The notes under the pieces: generated by a model
Seen by the model: only the letters and a program-made list of their open reading frames with translations
Told to the model about the DNA's origin: nothing
Databases searched by the model: none
Program-made: the position numbers and the translations under genes
Origin: an uncultured Sphingosinicella sp.
GTDB lineage: Bacteria > Pseudomonadota > Alphaproteobacteria > Sphingomonadales > Sphingomonadaceae
DNA: 19,679 bases
Assembly: GCA_946886275.1 (NCBI GenBank)
Contig: CAMPIH010000027.1
Coordinates: 1-19,679, forward strand
Direction of reading: 5' to 3'
Shown here: piece by piece, positions 14,088 through 19,679 of the stretch
How the letters are laid out: the number at the start of each line of letters is the position of its first letter
Numbering within the stretch: the stretch's first letter is position 1

Positions 14088-14103
14088 TTCGGTTAATACC
14101 GAA
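14088..14103. promoter_or_regulatory. Inverted repeat, possible operator upstream of the lapG-like gene
   Basis: TTCGGT, TAAT, ACCGAA: a perfect 6+6 dyad with an AT-rich centre, 71 bp upstream of the GTG at 14174. Dyads of this size suit a dimeric LuxR-type regulator such as the one encoded just upstream. The rest of the 168-bp gap shows a short GGCT/AGCC hairpin near 14044-14055 and no obvious promoter. Confidence 0.35.
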
Positions 14104-14173
14104 TTAGCCACCTCCGTTCGCCAGATGAAAGGGGCTGTTCCGCCAAAAGCGTCGCTCGAATGGGAGCGAATGC

Positions 14174-15109
14174 GTGGAACCTGCATCCATTGGTCTGGGA
14201 TTGCGACGGCGGCTTCGGGCGATCGCTGGTCTGGTTTCGATCAGCATGGCATCGACTCAGGCCATCGCCACGCAATGGGATCTTCCGCCTCCCAAGGTCA
14301 GCGGCGTCGCCGTGTTCCATGGTGAAGGTGCGCTGGTCCGCACCCTCGCGTCCCAGGGGATCGCCTCGGGGCCGGCACTGACGGCCGAGCCGGCGCGGCT
14401 CGCCTTTTCGCCGGCGCCGGCCGTTCCGTTCCGAATGGCCCCGTTCAGCCATGACGGATCGCATGCCCCACGCGGCTTCCACCTCGCCAAACCCGCAATA
14501 CGGGAACAAGGTCGCTCGGCATCGGGCGGACCCGACGTTTTCGGCTCGGTCGCCCTGCCGATCGGGAACACCCCTTATGATTCGATGTGGCGTCGGGCGA
14601 GCGCGGCGAATTCGCCGGCACTCGGTGGCTGGGCCGGCTCCTTCACCGCCTTGCGACAGGGCGAATCGGAGCGGCTGCTCCGCGCGGTCAACGCCTGGGT
14701 CAACGGACGCATCGATTTCGTCGAGGACAATGTGGGCGGTGTGCCCGCCGAAATCTGGCAGACGGCCACCGACTCGCTTGGTTCGGGTCGCGGCGACTGC
14801 GAGGATTATGCTCTCGCCAAGCTGGCCCTTCTCGCCGCTTTGGGCTTCGATCGGAACGACCTCTATCTGGTCATCGCGCGAGACCTCATCACGCGCAACA
14901 ACCATGCCGTCCTCGCCGTTCGATCGGGAGACCGGCTCGTGATCCTCGACAATTCGACCGACGAGCTGATCGAGGGCGACCGGGTCAACGATTATCGCCC
15001 GATCTTCAGCTATTCCGCGGCTGGCCGCTGGATCCACGGTTATTCGGGCCATCCCTCACAGCCGCCGATCCAGATCGCTTCGGCGGCGACCGCGATCGTC
15101 GCACCCTAG
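14174..15109 (+). CDS. lapG: LapG-like periplasmic transglutaminase-like cysteine protease (BTLCP family)
   Basis: LapG-type proteases cleave large type I-secreted adhesins from the cell surface, controlling biofilm release. The 311-residue product has a signal peptide (RRR followed by AIAGLVSISMASTQAIA, cleavage near residue 32). A Pro/Ala-rich linker runs to about 130, then the BTLCP domain. The likely catalytic triad is Cys209 (GRGDCEDYALAK), His244 (NNHAVLAV) and Asp259 (VILDNSTDE). Asp208 and Glu210, flanking the Cys, match the calcium ligands known in LapG. The GTG at 14174 has GGGAG upstream and is needed for the full signal peptide. It converges on a type I secretion operon, which supports the assignment; no lapD or adhesin gene is in the window. 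Confidence 0.88.
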   Translation: MEPASIGLGLRRRLRAIAGLVSISMASTQAIATQWDLPPPKVSGVAVFHGEGALVRTLASQGIASGPALTAEPARLAFSPAPAVPFRMAPFSHDGSHAPRGFHLAKPAIREQGRSASGGPDVFGSVALPIGNTPYDSMWRRASAANSPALGGWAGSFTALRQGESERLLRAVNAWVNGRIDFVEDNVGGVPAEIWQTATDSLGSGRGDCEDYALAKLALLAALGFDRNDLYLVIARDLITRNNHAVLAVRSGDRLVILDNSTDELIEGDRVNDYRPIFSYSAAGRWIHGYSGHPSQPPIQIASAATAIVAP

Positions 15110-15194
15110 GCCTCGATCCTTCCAGGCTCATCCAGCCAGGAAGTGATTCAAGTCGGTCTCAGCTTCTGAAGAGAGCCGGATTCAGGCATTCAGC

Positions 15195-15218
15195 GGAGGC
15201 GCGTGGCGCCTCCTGTTT
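15195..15218 (+). terminator. Rho-independent-like terminator after the lapG-like gene
   Basis: Perfect 8-bp stem GGAGGCGC / GCGCCTCC with a GTG loop (15195-15213), followed by TGTTT. The T tract is interrupted, so strength is uncertain. It lies in the 130-bp gap between the convergent lapG-like and HlyD genes; on the reverse strand no T tract follows. Confidence 0.6.
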
Positions 15219-15239
15219 CAGCGACCAGGCTCGAGATTC

Positions 15240-16559
15240 TCAGCGCTCGCGAAGCGCTTCGTTGCTGGCCCGCCAGACGGGGCGGAGGAGATAGTCGAGG
15301 ATCGACTTGCGGCCGGTGATGATCTCGACGTCGCACATCATGCCCGGCGTGATCGGCAATCGGCGATTTCCCGATTGGAGGAAGGAACGGTCGGTCTCGA
15401 CGATCACGGTGAAATAGGCCTCGCGGGTCTGCTCGTCATAGGTCGAATCGGCAGCCACCTGGACGACCCGGCCCTCGATCCCGCCATAAGTGGCGAAGTC
15501 GTAGGCGCTGACCTTGACGAGGGCGCGATGGTCGACCCTGATGAAGGCGATATCGCTGGGGCGCACCCGGGTTTCGACCAGAAGCCGGTCCCCCAGGGGC
15601 ACCACTTCCATGATCTTCTGTCCGGCATTCACGAAACCGCCGAGCGTGTTTACCTGAACATCGTTGACGACGCCGTCCGCAGGCGCCCGGATTTCGCTTC
15701 GCCGAAGCCGTCCCGCGGCGCCTCGCGCCGATTCGGTGTTGACCGCGATTCGGGTGGAGATCTGGCTTCGCTCGTTCAGCGCCTCCTGACGAAACTGGAG
15801 TCCCGCTTCCGCCGCCTGGGCCTGAGCCTCGCGCACTCCGGCGGCCGTCCTGGAAATCGCTTCGTTGGCCGCTGCCAGGCGACCCTGAAGGTCGACCAGC
15901 TCGCGCCTGGCCTGGAGTAGATCGGTCTGAGGGATGATGTTGCGGGCAGCCGACGGCTCGAGCATGTCGACATTGCGCTGCGCAAGGGTGACGCTGTTGC
16001 GAAGCGAGGCGGCGGTGGCCTGAGCCTCGCCGAGATCCCGCCGCCGTTGTTCGACCGCCGCATTGAGCGCGGCGATACGGCTCTGAAGCGCCGACGCCCT
16101 CACCTGGCGAAGGGCCCGTTCGTCGGCACAGGCCGAAGAGATGCTTCCGTCAGGTCCGGGCGCGCAGGCCGGGCCGCCGCCCGTGCCTTCGGCACCGAGC
16201 CTTGCCGCGCGGGCCTGAAGCGCCTCGTTCTCGGCCTCGATCTGCGCGAGCGCGGCCGAGCTTTCGGTGTCGTCGAGTCTGACCAGCAATTCCCCTTGGC
16301 GAACCATCTGTCCGGAGCGCACCAATATTTCGCGGATCGTCGCCGGATCGGAGCTCTGGATCACCTGGACGCGGCTCGAAGGAATCACCTGGCCCTGTCC
16401 GCGCGTGACCTCGTCGACCTGAGCGAGAGCCGCCCAGACCAGGAACAGGAGGAAGCCGAAGGCGCTGATCAGGATGACCAGGCGAGGGCCTCGAAAGGTC
16501 GCAAGGCGGCGGATCATCGAGGGCGGGCCGGGATTGGCCGAGCGGGCAAAGTCGGTCAT
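15240..16559 (-). CDS. HlyD/LapC-type periplasmic adaptor of a type I secretion system
   Basis: The adaptor links the inner-membrane ABC exporter to a TolC-like outer-membrane channel. The 439-residue product has a short cytosolic N-terminus, a transmembrane helix at about 28-47, a beta/lipoyl half (QVIPSSRVQVIQSSDPATI, GQMVRQGELLVRLDD), a long coiled-coil hairpin at about 100-280, the second lipoyl half (RSEIRAPADGVVNDVQ) and the beta-barrel end with LPITPGMMCDVEIITGRKS. A Cys pair (133, 145) in a Gly/Pro-rich insertion sits within the coiled-coil arm. The ATG at 16559 overlaps the preceding stop as ATGA, so translation is coupled. Probable substrate class is a large repeat adhesin, given the adjacent lapG-like gene. 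Confidence 0.92.
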   Translation of the reverse strand: MTDFARSANPGPPSMIRRLATFRGPRLVILISAFGFLLFLVWAALAQVDEVTRGQGQVIPSSRVQVIQSSDPATIREILVRSGQMVRQGELLVRLDDTESSAALAQIEAENEALQARAARLGAEGTGGGPACAPGPDGSISSACADERALRQVRASALQSRIAALNAAVEQRRRDLGEAQATAASLRNSVTLAQRNVDMLEPSAARNIIPQTDLLQARRELVDLQGRLAAANEAISRTAAGVREAQAQAAEAGLQFRQEALNERSQISTRIAVNTESARGAAGRLRRSEIRAPADGVVNDVQVNTLGGFVNAGQKIMEVVPLGDRLLVETRVRPSDIAFIRVDHRALVKVSAYDFATYGGIEGRVVQVAADSTYDEQTREAYFTVIVETDRSFLQSGNRRLPITPGMMCDVEIITGRKSILDYLLRPVWRASNEALRER

Positions 16560-17593
16560 CGCGTTTCACTCATATTCGAAGAAGCGGGGCCAGCGCCTGA
16601 CTGGCGGTCAATGGCTGCCGCATAGGTGCCGCGGGTTTCGTCGGGCGCCGGGATCGAAAGGGTCCAGCCCTTGGTAACGTCGAGGCGGCCGCCGACGTCC
16701 TGGGGCGCACGGCGGTCGGTCGGGTCCACCGCCACCGCCAGCCCGGCTTCCTCTGTCCCGGCCGGCGAACCTCCGTCGGCGAGGGCAAGCGAAGCGGCCA
16801 TCGACTCGACACCGGAGTAACGGCTGGAGAAGGCGGCGGTCCGGCCCCAGCCACCGGGCCAGCGATAGAAGATATGGGCGCCGATCTGGCGCAACTTGGT
16901 CAGCCGCGGCGCCCAATAAGGGGAGACATAATTGGCATGATAATGGGTCGCGGTGCCCACCGCTGCCGAGACATGGCCCTGGAGCGCTTCGCGGGCGATC
17001 CGCTGCGCCTCGGCCCAGGCGCCTTGCTCGGGCAGCCGGCGAAGCGATCCGTCGCAGGTGAAGCTGAACTGGCAGACCGGCAACGACGCGCCGTCATAGA
17101 CGACCCCGCAGACGCTATTGGGGAAGGCCGGGTGACGGACCCGGTTCAGCACCACCTGGGCGACCGCTCGACGGCCCTCGACCGGTTCATAGGCGGCTTC
17201 GTAATAGATCGCCTGGGTCAGGCAATGGAGCGCCCGCGACATGTCCGATGTCGATGCGCCGGCAAGACTGAAGCGGCGGGCCGCCTCGATCTGTTCCGGC
17301 GAAAAAGGCAGAGCCGCGTTGACCTGCTCGGCGGCCTGTCCCTCGATCTGCTTCGCGGCGCTTTCTCCGCGCGTCGCTTCGACCAGGTCGAACGGCAGCG
17401 GGTCGGCCAGGGCGATCTCGAGTGGCTCCCCGTCGCCATTGCTGGTCAGCCAGCCGGCCAGGCTCATCGTCCCGTCGGTGCCGAAACCCGAAATCGTCGT
17501 CGCCGCCGCAAGAGGCGCCGCCAGGCTGATCAAAGCGAGCGAGATCAGCCGCCAGCCGCGCAAGGGCCCGAGCGTCCAGCCGAGGCTGCTCAC
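16556..17593 (-). CDS. SleB/CwlJ-type cell wall hydrolase with N-terminal signal/anchor
   Basis: The 345-residue product has an N-terminal hydrophobic segment (about 12-32, WRLISLALISLAAPLAAA). The SleB/Hydrolase_2 domain covers about 123-247: CLTQAIYYEAAYEPVEG with the likely catalytic Glu132, RRAVAQVVLNRVRHPAFP, VCQFSFTCDG, and THYHANYVSPYWAPRL with HYH at 217-219. A Gly/Ala-rich tail follows. Such enzymes cleave peptidoglycan glycan strands, first described in spore germination but widespread in alphaproteobacteria. Start GTG at 17593, preceded by CAGGAGAAATCC, overlaps the exporter stop as GTGA; its stop overlaps the HlyD ATG. It is therefore embedded between the two secretion genes. The 533-residue frame starting at 18157 is an extension into the exporter gene and is rejected. 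Confidence 0.9.
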   Translation of the reverse strand: MSSLGWTLGPLRGWRLISLALISLAAPLAAATTISGFGTDGTMSLAGWLTSNGDGEPLEIALADPLPFDLVEATRGESAAKQIEGQAAEQVNAALPFSPEQIEAARRFSLAGASTSDMSRALHCLTQAIYYEAAYEPVEGRRAVAQVVLNRVRHPAFPNSVCGVVYDGASLPVCQFSFTCDGSLRRLPEQGAWAEAQRIAREALQGHVSAAVGTATHYHANYVSPYWAPRLTKLRQIGAHIFYRWPGGWGRTAAFSSRYSGVESMAASLALADGGSPAGTEEAGLAVAVDPTDRRAPQDVGGRLDVTKGWTLSIPAPDETRGTYAAAIDRQSGAGPASSNMSETR

Positions 17594-19679
17594 GAGGATT
17601 TCTCCTGGAGTCCGGAAAGGATGTCGAGCACCTTTTCCTTGGGACCGTCGGCGATCACCCGCCCGCCATCGAGCACGATCAGCCGGTCGACGATGGCGAG
17701 CATCGCGTTGCGGTGAGTGGAGACGATCAGGGTCTGGGCCGGCTGGACCGCGGCCGCGAGGCGGTCGATGAACAATTGCTCGGTCTGGGTGTCCATCGCC
17801 CCGGTGGGCTCGTCCAGATAGAGCAATTTGCAAGGCTCGACGAGGGCGCGGGCAAGGACGAGGAAGCTTCGCTGGCCACCGGACAGTGAAGCTCCGCGCT
17901 CCCCGACAAGCAGGTCGAAACCCGCCGAATCGCGCGCGAGGAAACTGTCGGCGCCGGATCGGCGCACCGCGTCGAGCAGCTTTTCGTCGCTTACATCGCG
18001 CGCGGCGAGGGCGAGATTGTCTCGGATCGTTCCGCGGAACAGTTCGGCGTCCTGGCCGACGTAACGAAAGGCCTCGCGGATCTGATGGGGATGATGCTGG
18101 CGGCTGTCGATTCCGTCGATCAGATAGGCCCCGTCCGTCGGCGCGTAGAGGCCGCACAGCAGCCGGCCCAGGGTCGACTTGCCCGACGCGACGCGGCCGA
18201 TCACGGCGATCTTCTCGCCCGGGTGGATCGTGAGATTGAGCTCCGACAGGGAGTCGAGCGATGCGCCCGGGTAGCGGAAAGCGGCGCTTTCGAGCCTGAT
18301 CTCGCCTCGGTTGATCGTCGGCAGCAAGGATCGGCCGCCGAACCGTTCATCGGGCAGCGCGTTGAGCGACTGAAGCGAGTCCATGACGGTGAAGGCATGG
18401 CGGGCGCGAGTCATCAGGAAGGCGAATTGGCCGACCGGCGCCGTGGCGCGGCCGGACAGCATGACGATCGCGATGATCGCGCCCATCGTGATCGAGCCGG
18501 CGTTGAACAGATAGAAGCCGCCGATGATCAGGCCCACGCTCATCAGCTGCTGGCACAAGGTGGCAAGGTTGATGCTCACGGCGGTCAAGGCGCGAAGGCG
18601 CTCCTGCGTCGCCGCGTTCATGTCGGCGTAGCGCCGCCAGCGACCGACCATGCGCCCCTCGGCGCCGGCGGCCTTGAGCGTCTCCTGCCCACCGATCGCT
18701 TCGACCAGCACGCTATGCTGGAGACTCGAATCCGCTTGAGCATCGATGGAGGCCGGAGCCATTCGCCGCTGGAGCGTCATCCCGGCCACCGCCATCAGGA
18801 TGATCCCGACCAGCGGCACCATCACCAGCCAGCCGGCAAGCAAGGTGATGACGATGAGGAAGATGAACAGGAACATCATGTCGACGACCAGCACGACCGT
18901 CGTCGATGCGAAGAATTCGCGCACCGTCTCATAGTCGGCGACCCGCCGGGCGAGCGCGCCCGTGCTGCCTTCGCGAGAGGCGAGCGGCACGTTCATCACC
19001 TTCTCGAACAGCCGCTGCGACAGCCTTGCGTCGACGCTCCTGCCGACCTCGTCGACGACCCGCGCGCGGGCGATCCTCAGCGAGAATTCCAGTCCGAGGG
19101 CCAGCAGGACGCCGATCGCCAGCACCCAAAGGCTCACCGCCGACTTGTTCGGGATGATCCGATCGTAGACGTTCATCGTGAACAGCGGCAGCGCCAGCGC
19201 CAGCATGTTGATGATCGCGGCGGCGAGAGCGACGAAGCCGAAGGTCCGGCGAACCCGCCACATCTCGCCCCAGAACCAGTGAGCGCGCGCCTTTCGCTGC
19301 CAGGGACGCTCGCCCTCGCGTTCCCGCGCCGGATCGGGTTCGACGAGGATGGCGCGGCCGGTAAAGCGATCGGCAAACATGTTCCGATCGGTCCAGACCG
19401 GCTCGGCGTTTCCGGGCCACCAGGCGAGGAATTGCCCCTGCTGAACTTCGAGCAGCACGGCGGCGTCGCCCTCGCCCAGCTCGATCAGCGCCGGCAAGTG
19501 CCTCGGCTTGAGGCGGGACAGCTTGCCCTCCCAGGGCTCGGCCCTGAGGCCGACCTGGTCGAGGGCGCTTTCCGCCTGGTGGAAAGGCAGACGTCCTTCG
19601 GAGTCGAGCGCAAGGCCCGCCCTCAGGATGACCGGCGAAGAGGGCCGATCATGACGCAGCGCCAGAAAGGAAAGGCAAG
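17590..19679 (-). CDS. Type I secretion ABC exporter, LapB-like permease/ATPase (partial, N-terminus outside window)
   Basis: The frame is open from the window edge to a TGA at 17590-17592, about 695 residues. The N-terminal part (CLSFLALRHDRPSSPVILR to PALIELGEGDAAVLLE) is a C39-peptidase-like domain as in LapB/RTX exporters; the start of it is missing. A six-helix transmembrane domain follows (FGFVALAAAIINMLALALPLF, then VYDRIIPNKS). The ATPase has Walker A GRVASGKST (Ala for the usual Gly), signature LSGGQR, Walker B LLYLDEPTGAMD and switch His in VSTHRN. The TTG-initiated frame at 19497 is not the true start, since domain homology continues upstream. It is the first gene of the coupled exporter-hydrolase-adaptor run. 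Confidence 0.93.
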   Translation of the reverse strand, partial: CLSFLALRHDRPSSPVILRAGLALDSEGRLPFHQAESALDQVGLRAEPWEGKLSRLKPRHLPALIELGEGDAAVLLEVQQGQFLAWWPGNAEPVWTDRNMFADRFTGRAILVEPDPAREREGERPWQRKARAHWFWGEMWRVRRTFGFVALAAAIINMLALALPLFTMNVYDRIIPNKSAVSLWVLAIGVLLALGLEFSLRIARARVVDEVGRSVDARLSQRLFEKVMNVPLASREGSTGALARRVADYETVREFFASTTVVLVVDMMFLFIFLIVITLLAGWLVMVPLVGIILMAVAGMTLQRRMAPASIDAQADSSLQHSVLVEAIGGQETLKAAGAEGRMVGRWRRYADMNAATQERLRALTAVSINLATLCQQLMSVGLIIGGFYLFNAGSITMGAIIAIVMLSGRATAPVGQFAFLMTRARHAFTVMDSLQSLNALPDERFGGRSLLPTINRGEIRLESAAFRYPGASLDSLSELNLTIHPGEKIAVIGRVASGKSTLGRLLCGLYAPTDGAYLIDGIDSRQHHPHQIREAFRYVGQDAELFRGTIRDNLALAARDVSDEKLLDAVRRSGADSFLARDSAGFDLLVGERGASLSGGQRSFLVLARALVEPCKLLYLDEPTGAMDTQTEQLFIDRLAAAVQPAQTLIVSTHRNAMLAIVDRLIVLDGGRVIADGPKEKVLDILSGLQEKSS

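Overview
The window is about 19.7 kb of GC-rich chromosomal DNA from an alphaproteobacterium, most likely a sphingomonad (Sphingomonadales). Two things point there: a complete general stress response (GSR) cluster (PhyR, NepR, EcfG sigma factor and a HisKA_2-family partner resembling PhyP), and the alphaproteobacterial order scpA-scpB-tatA-tatB-tatC. Coding density is high. I saw no tRNA, rRNA, CRISPR array, insertion sequence or prophage. Several genes overlap by 4 bp at GTGA or ATGA junctions.

Layout. (1) 1-2241: the 5' part of a DUF455 ferritin-like gene (-), divergent purT (+), and a small membrane-anchored acidic protein (-). (2) 2239-5404: glnE then bcp (-), adjacent. (3) 5446-9720: the GSR core. 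An EcfG-like sigma factor, a 45-residue membrane protein and phyR lie on the - strand; nepR and the phyP-like gene diverge on the + strand; small hypothetical genes flank the block. (4) 9721-10272: a gene-poor stretch with a consensus EcfG promoter, two C-rich-loop hairpins, an entericidin-type lipoprotein gene and a strong terminator. (5) 10273-13180: scpA-scpB-tatA-tatB-tatC (-). (6) 13373-15109: a NarL/LuxR response regulator and a LapG-like periplasmic protease (+). (7) 15240-19679: a type I secretion operon (-) made of an ABC exporter (cut by the window end), an SleB-type cell wall hydrolase and an HlyD/LapC-type adaptor.

How the genes work together. In the known alphaproteobacterial partner switch, phosphorylated PhyR binds NepR and frees EcfG. 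I looked by eye for the EcfG promoter pattern (GGAAC, 16-17 bp, CGTT). Candidates precede the membrane protein/ecfG pair, nepR-phyP, the hypothetical at 1655-2176 (apparently leaderless), the gap before the entericidin gene and, with one mismatch, the 49-residue ORF at 5509. The window therefore appears to hold both the GSR switch and several members of its regulon.

The most interesting new candidate is at 9808-9932. A perfect-consensus EcfG promoter would start transcription directly at a 9-bp hairpin with a C-rich loop, followed by a 10-bp perfect stem whose apical loop is a run of nine Cs next to an anti-Shine-Dalgarno-like ACCTCC. This looks like a stress-induced small RNA, analogous in idea to the sigma-T-dependent GsrN of Caulobacter, or a structured leader of the entericidin mRNA. 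A second notable point is an SleB-type hydrolase translationally coupled between the two type I secretion genes, next to a convergent lapG-like gene.
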